From Unio delphinus (lineage: Eukaryota; Mollusca; Bivalvia; Unionida; Unionidae), in assembly GCA_029339505.1 (NCBI GenBank), contig JAQISU010000179.1, forward strand, positions 10,525,001-10,589,000: DNA of 64,000 nucleotides, written 5' to 3'. Shown here one piece after another: positions 13,550 through 21,569 of the stretch. A program made the position numbers and the translations under genes. Position 1 is the first letter of the stretch; each line of letters starts with the position of its first letter. The notes under the pieces are model-generated. The model did not search any database and was not told the origin of the DNA. It saw only the letters and a program-made list of their open reading frames with translations.

Positions 13550-13987
13550 TTAGGACTTTACAAACAAACTAATCGCTAACACCTCTTCTTGTAAATCAAT
13601 CAGATTATTTGACTGGTCGGTGAGTTTGAAATTAATTCTCGTTAACGAATTATTATGGCATCGCATGTAGACAGGATTAATTGGGTTTTCAATAATTAGG
13701 AATCCTGGAGGAGCTGTTGGTGCAAATGAATAAAGAATATATCCCTGCTGAGCTTGGTTTGATTGCTCTAGATTAATTTGATAGCTTCCTTCAATTGCAT
13801 CACATACTAAATTGAGCGCAATCACCGTTGAAATATTCACATTATGAGGGGCAATATGCCTACCGCCACCATCTGGATCATTATTATACCTGAAGAGGAC
13901 AGCTGAATCTGATTTTTGTAGCGCCTTGATATCGGTTTTAACAATTCTTGCTAGTTCATCAGCGTTGTTTATTGTCGCTGTTGTCAT
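13550..13987 (-). CDS. Polinton small structural-type protein (145 aa)
   Basis: A 145-residue protein with no named domain. Its C-terminal half resembles, from memory, the C-terminal part of a conserved uncharacterised Polinton protein: a beta-rich stretch with SFAPTAPPG and a closing LTDQSNNLIDLQ-type segment. That family is often encoded as one ~300-residue protein whose N-terminal half looks like the adjacent 291-aa gene. It overlaps that gene by 29 bp in another frame, so the two are probably co-expressed and may be two halves of one virion (fibre- or minor-capsid-like) protein. No AATTGAAAA promoter motif is present; start by ATG position only. Confidence 0.7.
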   Translation of the reverse strand: MTTATINNADELARIVKTDIKALQKSDSAVLFRYNNDPDGGGRHIAPHNVNISTVIALNLVCDAIEGSYQINLEQSNQAQQGYILYSFAPTAPPGFLIIENPINPVYMRCHNNSLTRINFKLTDQSNNLIDLQEEVLAISLFVKS

Positions 13988-14834
13988 TAATTATTGTTTG
14001 AATAATTAGTTCATAGATATATTTCATGTCCGATATAAGCTGATTTATTATTTCAACGTGTTTTTGCGATTTTGTTTTCCGTAGTTGTTCTAGTTGTGTG
14101 TCATATAATTGTTTAATCTCATTAAAATAACCACGGACGTCAGTTAGCGTAAATGAAATAGTAACAGATGAGTCGGTTGTTCTTTTAATGATAAAATCCC
14201 ATTGCAATGTATCTTTGTTGGTAAATATAAATCTATCGGCGATTCTTCCTTTTCTTATATCAGATAAATTATCTCGATAACTGGGATTGATTTCATGATA
14301 TGATTGTATGTCCGTGGTTAAGTCGGTGGCGGATTTTTCCGGTGGTTTTTCAGGCCATCCTAACACTGTTCTTAACGAGCTGTTATATATATCTACAATG
14401 TATCCCTCTGTGCTTATTTCGATCGGCGACGAGAGCGTCGGTTGATGAAGATTAATAGCTATTTTTGATTCTTTTCCAGTGATTGATTTTATTCTACGCT
14501 GAATTTCAGCATTGATTTGCTTAATTTGGTACGACCCAGTTGGTAACGAAACTGTTTCCCACTCTGGAGTACCATCGGGTTTATTCTTATACGAGAACAC
14601 CAGTGTGTTATTGGGTTGCTGACCACTAAATGCAACCGATCTGATATTAGGCCAACTGTGATACACTCGTAGTTTTGCTAGCGCTATCTCCTTCACTGGG
14701 ACCGGAGAGGGGAAATTCACACTGAATTCTGGATTCGTTGATGTTATTGATATCATACTCGTTTGTACTGGGTTCGTGTTCTCCACTATTCGTTGAAGTA
14801 ATTCCATCGGTGTCGTCATCGTTGCTATACTCAT
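13959..14834 (-). CDS. Polinton structural-type protein (291 aa)
   Basis: Uncharacterised 291-residue protein. It has a beta-rich N-terminal ~150 residues with a PTGSYQIKQINAEI segment and a later SLRTVLGWP segment, both typical as I recall of a conserved Polinton virion-associated family. A helical, charged C-terminal part follows (coiled-coil-like, ~230-290). The start at 14834 lies in a duplicated gene junction: the same N-terminal coding sequence (MTTPME...NTNP) occurs again ~154 bp upstream in a chimeric frame. The role (minor capsid or fibre) is inference. Confidence 0.75.
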   Translation of the reverse strand: MSIATMTTPMELLQRIVENTNPVQTSMISITSTNPEFSVNFPSPVPVKEIALAKLRVYHSWPNIRSVAFSGQQPNNTLVFSYKNKPDGTPEWETVSLPTGSYQIKQINAEIQRRIKSITGKESKIAINLHQPTLSSPIEISTEGYIVDIYNSSLRTVLGWPEKPPEKSATDLTTDIQSYHEINPSYRDNLSDIRKGRIADRFIFTNKDTLQWDFIIKRTTDSSVTISFTLTDVRGYFNEIKQLYDTQLEQLRKTKSQKHVEIINQLISDMKYIYELIIQTIINDNSDNKQR

Positions 14835-14988
14835 GATTTATTTCTAATTTTGGTATCGAGGAATCATAAATACTGACCATCACTGAGAACTCACAATCTG
14901 GTAATGTTGATATTATTGAGATCATTTTTTGTTTTTTTGGGTTCGTGTTTTCTGATTCCATCGGTGTTGTCATTGTTATTATATTCAT
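14647..14988 (-). pseudogene. chimeric ORF created by duplicated gene junction
   Basis: A 113-aa frame whose first ~30 residues copy the start of the 291-aa gene. It then runs into a second copy of the 3' end of the upstream membrane-protein gene (MVSIYDSSIPKLE versus MVSIFDSAISKLE). It arises from an imperfect tandem duplication of about 150-165 bp (14737-14898 and 14905-15056) spanning the overlap of the two genes. Probably a by-product rather than a selected gene, though it is open for its whole length. Confidence 0.6.
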
Positions 14989-15056
14989 GTTGTCGCTCTA
15001 ATTTCGATATCGCGGAATCAAAAATACTGACCATCGCTGAGAATTCACTATCTGAT
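14737..15056. repeat. tandem duplication of a gene junction (2 x ~155 bp)
   Basis: Two diverged copies (14737-14898 and 14905-15056) share landmarks such as TGGGTTCGTGTT, TCCATCGGTGT and AATACTGACCATC. Each contains the 3' end of the membrane-protein gene and the 5' start of the 291-aa gene. Confidence 0.85.
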
Positions 15057-15442
15057 ATAATCGTATTATCGAGTGACGACGATATCATCAATGATAATTG
15101 CGAGTATGCGGTTGATGCAATATGAAATTGAAGTAAGTAATTCTGCAGTTTACTCTGGCTGCATGATGATATCTTTTTTGCTATCCCGGTTGATATACCC
15201 CCGATTGTAGCCACCGCAGAAATGCAAATTGGAACTACGACCGGGGCAATCATTGTAACCGATGCAAGTATTATTCCGGCGCCAGTGAGAACGCTTGACA
15301 CCGAGTATATAGTAACATCAATTGCGGTGATTCTTCGTCGGTATTTTTTTATTTTTATTTGATACTCCTCAGTGAGGGTTTTGAGTCTATTCTGAAATTC
15401 TCTGACCTGATCATAGCGACATTGCGTCGATGACAAAGTCAT
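14891..15442 (-). CDS. Polinton membrane protein (183 aa)
   Basis: A 183-residue protein. It has an N-terminal basic coiled coil (about 10-40, EFQNRLKTLTEEYQ...KKYRRR), two adjacent hydrophobic segments (about 43-65 and 66-88, Gly/Ala/Val-rich) and a helical C-terminal part with the ISDSEFSAMVSIFDSAISKLE motif. The same layout recurs in a family of small membrane proteins that I associate with Polintons; its function is unknown, possibly virion membrane interaction. A good promoter motif (AATTGAAAACACTAGC, 15461-15476 complement) lies 18 bp before the ATG. Its C-terminal coding end overlaps the duplicated junction. Confidence 0.8.
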   Translation of the reverse strand: MTLSSTQCRYDQVREFQNRLKTLTEEYQIKIKKYRRRITAIDVTIYSVSSVLTGAGIILASVTMIAPVVVPICISAVATIGGISTGIAKKISSCSQSKLQNYLLQFHIASTAYSQLSLMISSSLDNTIISDSEFSAMVSIFDSAISKLERQHEYNNNDNTDGIRKHEPKKTKNDLNNINITRL

Positions 15443-15460
15443 TGTTGTTATTTTAAACCC

Positions 15461-15476
15461 GCTAGTGTTTTCAATT
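15461..15476 (-). promoter_or_regulatory. late-promoter-like motif, membrane protein gene
   Basis: Minus strand reads AATTGAAAACACTAGC, 18 bp before the ATG at 15442. Member of the shared motif set of this element. Confidence 0.75.
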
Positions 15477-15508
15477 ATTTGTCATCGTTAGCGGGAATTG
15501 CTAGTACT

Positions 15509-16903
15509 TCAGCCGGAAAAATGATCTACGAGTTCTATGCACAAGGCAATTTTTGATCTAATGGTGGAGCTATCAACCGCGACGAAGTAAAATTCTGGTG
15601 TTATGCCAGTCTCGATAATTAACGTCGCGACTCCACCAGAGTAGGTTCTATTGTTCATGATCATATTAAATTGATCGATAGAGGCCCACGTTAACCTATA
15701 GATACCATCAACCTTCACTTCCCCCTCATCCCACAAGAGATCGATGGTAATTCTAGGAGATTGGTCTCTTATCCAATCCTCGATTATATGTTTGACCGTA
15801 TACACGATATTTTTAGGTTTTTTGTGCGGAATTTTTATCTTTTCAAAGTTTTCTTTTAGTTCAAGAAGATCGTTGGAAATATTGAGATAATTTACACTGA
15901 TTCTGGCAGGATCTATTGTCCCCCCCCACCTGTCAGAAAAGAATGAAACCAGAAGTTCGTTGATTCTAATCAGTGCTTGGGTTTTAATATGGTTGTCGAT
16001 GTTAGAAAATTTCGTCGTGATATCTTGGAGGCTACTGCCCTCAAAGAACTTATTAACAATATCGCTGGTGTGCTTTTGTTTGTCAATAGCGCTTTTAATT
16101 TCCGCGAGAGTCATGCCTGTCAACGATGTGGTTTCAGACACAGGTGTTCTCCCTAAAAATTTATCCACGATGGTATTAAGTGTTGTTTGTCTCACCATAA
16201 ACATATTAATATCTTTGAGAGTCATTGTAGATGTAACCGGGACACCAAAGAAATTATTAGCGATGTAGGCATTGTGAGTGTGCTTGCCGATAAACTCACT
16301 GATTTCAGCGAGAGTCGAGTCTGCCACAGGTGGGGATCCAAAGAATCTACCAACAATGTCATTAGTGGGTTTTTGATCTTCTATTAGTTTAGAAATCTCG
16401 AGATAATTTGCCTTGATTTCATTTTCATTCATCATCCTTCCCGCGTCCTTGTTAGCGAAGAATAGCGATAGATAGTTTTTAATTTCAGCGAGAGTCATGC
16501 CAACCACAAGCGGGGTTCCAAAAAATTTATGTACGACATTTTTGCGAAAACTATTATAACCTCGTATAAAATCATTCAGCTCACGTTCGTTTGTAGCAAT
16601 CGCGTCGGTGATCGTAGACACAAGTGCGCCTGGTTTAAGTTGTCCATCGTTGGAATACAGTGCAATAGAGTTTTCAGCGGCAGCGCGATGCCGTATCAAA
16701 ATGTCATTCACGGATATATTACTGCTTTTCAATTTACCCTGGCGATCTTGAAATACAACTATTTCGTTCGGGTCAACACTTGTTAAATTTAACGTCTCAG
16801 CGATTTCATCTTCTATTATTTTTTTTACATCCTCGATAGAACCCGCAGATGTTTCCTCGGTGGGTTCCAACATTGACAGAGGTTGTCCCCAAATATCGAT
16901 CAT
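15509..16903 (-). CDS. repeat-containing Polinton protein (464 aa)
   Basis: Not recognised. I start it at ATG 16903 (MIDIWGQPL), directly after the promoter motif, rather than at the upstream in-frame ATG (16993), which would overlap the protease gene. Residues ~1-75 look like a small beta-grasp or ubiquitin-like module (weak). Residues ~123-310 contain about five copies of a ~31-residue unit with a FFGxPxVxxMTLAEI core. The C-terminal ~100 residues are beta-rich. The repeat architecture and the location in the virion block suggest a spike, fibre or structural role, but this is inference. Codon use and composition match its neighbours. Confidence 0.75.
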   Translation of the reverse strand: MIDIWGQPLSMLEPTEETSAGSIEDVKKIIEDEIAETLNLTSVDPNEIVVFQDRQGKLKSSNISVNDILIRHRAAAENSIALYSNDGQLKPGALVSTITDAIATNERELNDFIRGYNSFRKNVVHKFFGTPLVVGMTLAEIKNYLSLFFANKDAGRMMNENEIKANYLEISKLIEDQKPTNDIVGRFFGSPPVADSTLAEISEFIGKHTHNAYIANNFFGVPVTSTMTLKDINMFMVRQTTLNTIVDKFLGRTPVSETTSLTGMTLAEIKSAIDKQKHTSDIVNKFFEGSSLQDITTKFSNIDNHIKTQALIRINELLVSFFSDRWGGTIDPARISVNYLNISNDLLELKENFEKIKIPHKKPKNIVYTVKHIIEDWIRDQSPRITIDLLWDEGEVKVDGIYRLTWASIDQFNMIMNNRTYSGGVATLIIETGITPEFYFVAVDSSTIRSKIALCIELVDHFSG

Positions 16904-16913
16904 TATTGTTAGC

Positions 16914-16933
16914 GTAACTTGTGTTTTCAATTT
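16914..16933 (-). promoter_or_regulatory. late-promoter-like motif, 464-aa gene
   Basis: Minus strand AATTGAAAACACAAGT ends about 10 bp before ATG 16903. Its TTGA also supplies the TGA that ends the protease gene in its intact frame (16928-16930). Confidence 0.7.
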
Positions 16934-17482
16934 ATTGATCCTTGTAATTTCCCACTCGTGTATTCGTTTACAATAATATGAGGTGGTTTCCACGGAGATC
17001 CAAAGGATTTTAATGAAATCTCCGCGAGGACATTTAATACTTCACGGCCGCATATCGGTGGATCATTTAATTGTTGTGTTGGCAGCGTGGAATAAAAAAA
17101 TCGGAAACCCTTTGAGTTTCATCGAGGAATTTATATACCGCATAAACTCGCTTGGCGGAGCTAACCCATATGAATCGAAATAGACAATCCCACTTGGATC
17201 AATCGCGTATGCAACCCAGTGAGTTCCCGATCCGCTGCTGTTATCAAGATTGATGATACCGGTTTCAACGTTATTTGGTTTTCTCGGTAATTGATCTCTC
17301 ATAAAAACCCCTCTGAAATTTTTAATCGCTAGTTTTTTAGTAGCATCAATTAAATCAAAATTGGACATAGGAACCATAGGTTCCTCAACAATTGGGCCGG
17401 AAATCGAAGATTTCTGAATTAATAAACCGTTCCTGGTATTTTTCTTAGACCCGATCCGTTCACGGATTTGCCGCTGTACCAT
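16928..17482 (-). CDS. adenain-like cysteine protease, frameshifted
   Basis: Capsid-maturation protease of the adenovirus/Polinton C5 type. The open part (17063-17482) shows the family signature: NFRGVFMRDQLP, then GTHWVAYA with the catalytic His, and the YFDSYG acidic residue. That frame ends at 17063, but the catalytic-Cys segment (an ICGREVL motif) and the remaining C-terminus lie in a neighbouring frame down to the TGA at 16928-16930. The break coincides with a T7 run (minus strand, about 17094-17100). The start is uncertain: the ATGs at 17377 and 17368 fit the family N-terminus and do not overlap the core gene, whereas 17482 overlaps it by 64 bp. Either a disabling 1-nt change or an assembly error. 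Confidence 0.88.
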
Positions 17483-17931
17483 GAATACGGGGTTCCTGGT
17501 AGGTACAACCCCTTTCCCTTTTTTTTATACCCGGATCCACTTGTGGATCTACCGCGAGCGGATCCACCAGTTGCCTTTTTCAACGCCATCCCTGCTGCGG
17601 TCCCAACGGCTCCCAACGCTGCCGCCTTCGCCACCGCTGGGGCAGCCGCTGCAATCAATGCTGGTATTGCGGCTAACAATGGAAATATACCACCTGATTT
17701 TATCATGTTCGCGACTGCAGCTTTCGAAAATTCTATTTGAACTCCTCGCTTATTTTTCATTGCATCATTGAAATGTTTTATTTGACGATCCGTTAATGAT
17801 ATTTTATGTGTACCTCCGGACATCTGCGCTGGTTTTAACGTTATTGTTGTTCCACATTCCTTAGCGGATTTTGATTTTAATTTCTTGACCTGACCATCAG
17901 TCAGCTTGACACTAACAACACTATATGGCAT
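17419..17931 (-). CDS. pX-like core protein (170 aa)
   Basis: A basic DNA-condensing core protein of the kind found in Polintons and adintoviruses. ATG 17931 gives MPYSVVSVKLT; the extension to 17997 has only a TTG and is not needed. N-terminal ~85 residues: two beta-strand/helix units with regular Lys residues (KLTDGQVKKLKS, SLTDRQIKHF). Residues ~95-130: hydrophobic Ala-rich segment (PLLAAIPALIAAAAPAVAKAAALG), likely membrane-active or capsid-binding. C-terminus: Gly/Ser/Lys-rich tail with YLPGTPYSW. A degenerate promoter motif is at 17951-17963, and the 3' end overlaps the longest protease frame. Confidence 0.82.
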   Translation of the reverse strand: MPYSVVSVKLTDGQVKKLKSKSAKECGTTITLKPAQMSGGTHKISLTDRQIKHFNDAMKNKRGVQIEFSKAAVANMIKSGGIFPLLAAIPALIAAAAPAVAKAAALGAVGTAAGMALKKATGGSARGRSTSGSGYKKKGKGLYLPGTPYSWYSGKSVNGSGLRKIPGTVY

Positions 17932-17950
17932 TTTATTGTAAAACACATTT

Positions 17951-17964
17951 ATTCTTTCAATTGA
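17951..17964 (-). promoter_or_regulatory. degenerate late-promoter-like motif, core protein gene
   Basis: Minus strand CAATTGAAAGAAT, about 20 bp before ATG 17931; the AATTGAAA half is conserved but the CTAGY half is lost. Confidence 0.5.
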
Positions 17965-18004
17965 TCTAATTGGGGAAATCCTATGGAAACTTTTCAAGTT
18001 TCAT

Positions 18005-19429
18005 TTATAGATTTTCCACTGGTGCATCAACAAGTCTCATTCGTCCGCCAGCCCCTTCTAACAACATTGATTTGTCGCTGAGAATAACAGCAACCGCTCT
18101 ATAATCAACACCACCAGGATCTATACGAGCCCTAAAATGTATATCAACAACGGATTGCCTTGTTAAATCAAGATGTTCCAGTGAAAAGTAATAAATTGGA
18201 TACAAGTTCTTAAAATCGAGCTGAGATATTTGCAAACCAGTATCAACATTTTGATCACGACCCATATATGACAGCATCCGATGATACACACGTGCTATTT
18301 GGTTGTTTCCGTAATTAAGCTGTATATCCTCAGATGGTTCTTGTTGTCCGTTTATTCTCAGTGAAACCTCACTTACCCCTAACCGATCAAATATCATATG
18401 ACTGCGTTCTTGGGAACCTAATCGATTCCGATTCTGCAGCGCTATAAATATATGACGTGGAGCTGAAACGCCTTGTTTTGATGCCAGGTGCCATGTTAAT
18501 GTACCATTAACATTATCCTCTTTAGCATCAGTCGTTGATGTTAGCCAACTTAGCAATGATTTACCACCGGTTTCCATAAACGAAAGTAGCCGCTCTTCCG
18601 TGGTAATTGATGGAGTCATTACTGGCATCCATAATACTATTTTACTCAAAACAACTTTACCATCAGCGGCACCAGTACGCCAAATTGCATCATTGTCATT
18701 GCCTTTTCGCACTAATGCGATTGTGTGTTTGGCTCCATAGATGACTTTTCTTACATTTCTGCAGAATCCAAATATGTGATGGAGTGGAATCGCACATGAA
18801 AACTTTTTCTCTTGTCCTTCCAATGCTAATTTTCGTGTTGCAAATCCTAAATTGAAATTACCATTAACGCCTCCGAGAATATCAAACGCAGCTCCGGGTC
18901 TAGCTCGACGTTCTGGATTAGTTGCTTCTCGTTGATTATCAACTGCAGTATCTTGTGCTGTTAACACTTTAATGTATTGAAGGTGGTCAGCGTTATCAGA
19001 GGTATCCTTTGCAAACATCATAGATGGACCAGCCGATCTTGTATAATCATCGGAGTATCTTGATAATCCGATTATTGTTGTTGCAACATCAACCTCGCGG
19101 TCTATTGATTCAATTTCTTTTCCATCAATGAGATATCTTGCACTTTCAAATAACGCCATTATACCGTTGTTGACGAAACCAACTCGGATATTTGAATCAT
19201 TTGCATATGGGGTATCAGCTGCATCATTTGTTACAAGTTTTCCTTCTACTTCAATAAATGCTTCACATGGTAAAAAGTATTTACTGGTATCTTGAACTTG
19301 AAGTTCAATTCGCGATCGTAGGTCGGGTTGTATTGCATGATAGGAATAGTATTGATAATCGCGGACGGAATCATCCTTGCGCATTGGGGCTTCCATATCA
19401 AGCGCGGGATCAGCTGTTCGTTTAAACAT
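18005..19429 (-). CDS. major capsid protein (hexon-like, 474 aa)
   Basis: Major capsid protein of the double-jelly-roll type that forms the icosahedral shell. Recognised by several family landmarks in order: the early beta-region ending in a LFESARYLIDGKEIESI strand, the mid-protein IPLHHIFGF motif followed by a hydrophobic strand and KGNDNDAI, then KIVLWMP, and a C-terminal VVDIHFRARI strand. The length fits Polinton MCPs. It is the longest virion gene, intact, with a strong promoter motif 10 bp before ATG 19429. It lies between the pVI-like and core protein genes. Confidence 0.9.
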   Translation of the reverse strand: MFKRTADPALDMEAPMRKDDSVRDYQYYSYHAIQPDLRSRIELQVQDTSKYFLPCEAFIEVEGKLVTNDAADTPYANDSNIRVGFVNNGIMALFESARYLIDGKEIESIDREVDVATTIIGLSRYSDDYTRSAGPSMMFAKDTSDNADHLQYIKVLTAQDTAVDNQREATNPERRARPGAAFDILGGVNGNFNLGFATRKLALEGQEKKFSCAIPLHHIFGFCRNVRKVIYGAKHTIALVRKGNDNDAIWRTGAADGKVVLSKIVLWMPVMTPSITTEERLLSFMETGGKSLLSWLTSTTDAKEDNVNGTLTWHLASKQGVSAPRHIFIALQNRNRLGSQERSHMIFDRLGVSEVSLRINGQQEPSEDIQLNYGNNQIARVYHRMLSYMGRDQNVDTGLQISQLDFKNLYPIYYFSLEHLDLTRQSVVDIHFRARIDPGGVDYRAVAVILSDKSMLLEGAGGRMRLVDAPVENL

Positions 19430-19439
19430 TTATAACATT

Positions 19440-19455
19440 ACTAGCGTTTTCAATT
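19440..19455 (-). promoter_or_regulatory. late-promoter-like motif, major capsid gene
   Basis: Minus strand AATTGAAAACGCTAGT, 10 bp before ATG 19429. A second related copy containing the palindrome AACGCTAGCGTT is at 19474-19485. Confidence 0.78.
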
Positions 19456-19473
19456 GTGAAACTCGAAGAGTTT

Positions 19474-19491
19474 AACGCTAGCGTTTTAATT
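19474..19491. promoter_or_regulatory. palindromic AACGCTAGCGTT upstream of the capsid gene
   Basis: A 12-bp perfect palindrome between the capsid gene and its upstream neighbour, followed by TTAATT. A 14-bp version (AAACGCTAGCGTTT) occurs inside the integrase gene at 28326-28339. Could be a dimeric regulator site. Confidence 0.5.
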
Positions 19492-19499
19492 CTTTATAA

Positions 19500-20000
19500 T
19501 CATCGTCGTTGAAAATTCCTCGAATTTCTTTTTTGTTTCAAACCACTTCCTGCTATCGCGTTCATGATAGCGCTATCTGTTACCGGTGGTGACGAAGTCA
19601 ATTGCGCTAGTTTTTCTTCCACTGCGTTATTTATTGCTTTGCTGATTTTTGCAGGCATCACTGTAGTTGATGGCAGCACCACTGACGAAGTCATTCGTGG
19701 TTTCACCACTGACGAAGTCATTCGTGGTTTCTTTCGTACCAATGATGCTATTTTATCTTTCGCGGCAGAAAATGCCTTTCCTGCAAGATTTCCAACGAAA
19801 TTGATTCCCTTATCACGGATAGCATCAATGGCTTTCATTGATAATTGTTTAGCTAACGGCGCCACCTTGGGAGCCATTCTTGTAAATAACCCCGCAATGG
19901 TATTGCCGAAACCATCTCCGTACCACGCGCGATAAACAGGCAATCGTGAGTTCACCACGTAGACACTTACGGGTTTATCATGGTTATAGTGTATAATCAT
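19500..20000 (-). CDS. pVI-like capsid-associated protein (166 aa)
   Basis: Resembles the small Polinton protein compared with adenovirus pVI/pX. It has an N-terminal VYRAWYGDGFGNTIAGLF segment (Gly-rich, possible protease cleavage site at GDGFG), then amphipathic helices (MAPKVAPLAKQLSMKAID...), and a Ser/Thr-rich linker with a duplicated PRMTSSVV (27-bp DNA repeat at about 19678-19731). The tail is basic, GSGLKQKRNSRNFQRR. It probably lines the capsid interior and is processed by the protease. Intact; motif-driven start at 20000. Confidence 0.75.
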   Translation of the reverse strand: MIIHYNHDKPVSVYVVNSRLPVYRAWYGDGFGNTIAGLFTRMAPKVAPLAKQLSMKAIDAIRDKGINFVGNLAGKAFSAAKDKIASLVRKKPRMTSSVVKPRMTSSVVLPSTTVMPAKISKAINNAVEEKLAQLTSSPPVTDSAIMNAIAGSGLKQKRNSRNFQRR

Positions 20001-20011
20001 CTTGTTATAAA

Positions 20012-20029
20012 ACTAGTAGTTTTTCAATT
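20012..20029 (-). promoter_or_regulatory. late-promoter-like motif, pVI-like gene
   Basis: Minus strand AATTGAAAAACTACTAGT, 11 bp before ATG 20000; a 2-bp insertion relative to the consensus. Confidence 0.68.
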
Positions 20030-20034
20030 AGTGA

Positions 20035-21102
20035 TCAATCGCTTACATCCATAAGATTTTCATCGTTGTGATTTTCAACTAATTCAGCAATAAGTTCTCG
20101 ATATACATTAATGTCCATGATACCACCAGCAAATAATCGTCTACAGATATCAGCGGCCTCGTTAATTATCTCGACGGAGTTATTTCCGGCTCGTTTCCCT
20201 CCGATGAGAACCTCTAACCGTGATATATCACTGAGAATATTACCAGGACATGTCACGGTAGAGTCAAATACATCCTTTGGATTTTTAATCGAATATCCCT
20301 TTCCGCTTGTTTCCTCAGTTGTACCAGTTGCGCCCTGACTATCATCAAGTAATTGCCTTTGTCGGCCTCGACTTTGTTTTTCTCGTTCTTGTTGTTTTTG
20401 TATACCATAACTATCAACTCCTACTTTAAAAGATCTATACTCAATTGTATCCTTTTTCAAATTACCAATAATCCCCTTATTCGTTTTATACAACCAATTA
20501 ACCCATTCATCTCGGCTTATTCTACTGTTTTTATACTCGTCTTTTAAAAAATCCTTTCTAGAATCAAAGCTTTTGGCGGCGAAATCACCAAAAGTCGTAT
20601 AATCTTTGAGTTTTATTAATTCAGGTTTTTTTATTTTTGTTATAGCTTCTTCGGTGAGTTTGTCTATAAAGGAAACACCTCTTGGGGTGACGACATCAAC
20701 AGGTTGTGGTTCAGGTGTGGAAACTCTTTGAGTTTCATCATCAATATCAGCTAATCGTTCATACTCACGCTGAGTTTTTATATCACTGGATAACTGTTGT
20801 ATCCCTGCGCGTGTTTGTCCGGTCTCTGCTGCTATCTTTTCAAGCACACCAAGAACAGGCACTTCTCGTCGCTTGCCTTCCTTAGGAATATCTCCGTATA
20901 TTGCTCGTTCAGTTGCTGTTTTCACATCGCTGGTCGCCTTAGTTACCGGGGCGAACAGTTGTTCACTTGACACAGAAAAGTCAGTCTGCGCTTGTTGTCG
21001 TTGTTGAAGTTGATCGCGAACTCTGTCTCGAACCGGTATAAACTTTTTAATTGCTGCTAGCCGCTCTCGGGCTAATCTAGTTGTAAGCGATTCACCAACC
21101 AT
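20035..21102 (-). CDS. coiled-coil Polinton protein (355 aa)
   Basis: A charged, largely helical protein with no enzyme motif. N-terminal ~1-120: long Gln/Arg/Glu-rich helices likely to form a coiled coil (RVRDQLQQRQQAQ...). Central part ~150-240: KxxLxxEYxNSRISRDEWVNWL-like region. C-terminal ~285-350: conserved-looking block RLEVLIGGKRAGNNSVEIINEA, which I recall from other Polinton coiled-coil proteins. Position and promoter suggest a virion or scaffold role. Function unknown. Confidence 0.72.
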   Translation of the reverse strand: MVGESLTTRLARERLAAIKKFIPVRDRVRDQLQQRQQAQTDFSVSSEQLFAPVTKATSDVKTATERAIYGDIPKEGKRREVPVLGVLEKIAAETGQTRAGIQQLSSDIKTQREYERLADIDDETQRVSTPEPQPVDVVTPRGVSFIDKLTEEAITKIKKPELIKLKDYTTFGDFAAKSFDSRKDFLKDEYKNSRISRDEWVNWLYKTNKGIIGNLKKDTIEYRSFKVGVDSYGIQKQQEREKQSRGRQRQLLDDSQGATGTTEETSGKGYSIKNPKDVFDSTVTCPGNILSDISRLEVLIGGKRAGNNSVEIINEAADICRRLFAGGIMDINVYRELIAELVENHNDENLMDVSD

Positions 21103-21195
21103 ATATTGTTTGTGAACTAAATTTTCAAATGTGAAATCCGGAGGGTTTCCATCATAATTAAAAGCTTAGTTATTAAATAACTTAGTTATTAAATA
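21103..21195. promoter_or_regulatory. divergent promoter region with 16-bp repeat
   Basis: Separates the minus-strand 355-aa gene from the plus-strand 92-aa gene. It has a degenerate late motif for the minus side (21117-21131, TTGAAAATTTAGT) and two tandem copies of CTTAGTTATTAAATAA (21165-21180 and 21181-21196) touching the plus-strand ATG. The AT-rich repeat may be the core promoter of the 92-aa gene. Confidence 0.6.
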
Positions 21196-21474
21196 ATGTA
21201 CCATCAAGCTAACGTATTCATCTTCGACAGGGTTAAACTGTACGACGCTATTCGCGAGTGTTTCAGAAATAACATCGCTGGGGATTTCAGAATTGTAATA
21301 TCTGAGAATGGCGATGAACGATTTGTGTTAACGACGCGGCAACAAGAACAATTACGTGAAAATGGAGGCGTCGCGGTGATTACTTGCTACTACGACCAGA
21401 TCATCCATTATGCACATAACTGCATGAGCAAGTCCAAACTGATGAGTATCCTTTCAGGAGAAAATCCTATGTAA
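21196..21474 (+). CDS. small unknown Polinton protein (92 aa)
   Basis: Unrecognised 92-residue protein, likely globular (FDRVKLYDAIRECF..., FRIVISENGDERFVLT..., VAVITCYYDQIIHYA), with no signal or membrane segment. It is alone on the plus strand among minus-strand virion genes and convergent with the 118-aa gene; it has a repeat-containing promoter directly upstream. The different promoter type suggests expression at another time than the virion genes. Confidence 0.62.
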   Translation: MYHQANVFIFDRVKLYDAIRECFRNNIAGDFRIVISENGDERFVLTTRQQEQLRENGGVAVITCYYDQIIHYAHNCMSKSKLMSILSGENPM

Positions 21475-21569
21475 CAAGTGTTACAAAAAAACGCTAAAAA
21501 AAAAAAAATAAATAAATTATTTAAATTATTTACGAAAGCCTATATTATTTTTTAGTAACACTCACGTGG
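21475..21569. terminator. convergent 3' region with AATAAA signals
   Basis: Between two convergent genes: AATAAATAAATT-type polyadenylation signals and an A-rich run. A short inverted repeat (GTGTTAC at about 21479 and GTAACAC at about 21557) could form a stem. Probable shared 3' end region. Confidence 0.45.

Noticed and set aside
16904..16993. N-terminal extension of the 464-aa protein to 494 aa
   Set aside because: It would overlap the catalytic-Cys end of the protease gene and lies upstream of the promoter motif; the ATG at 16903 is better placed.
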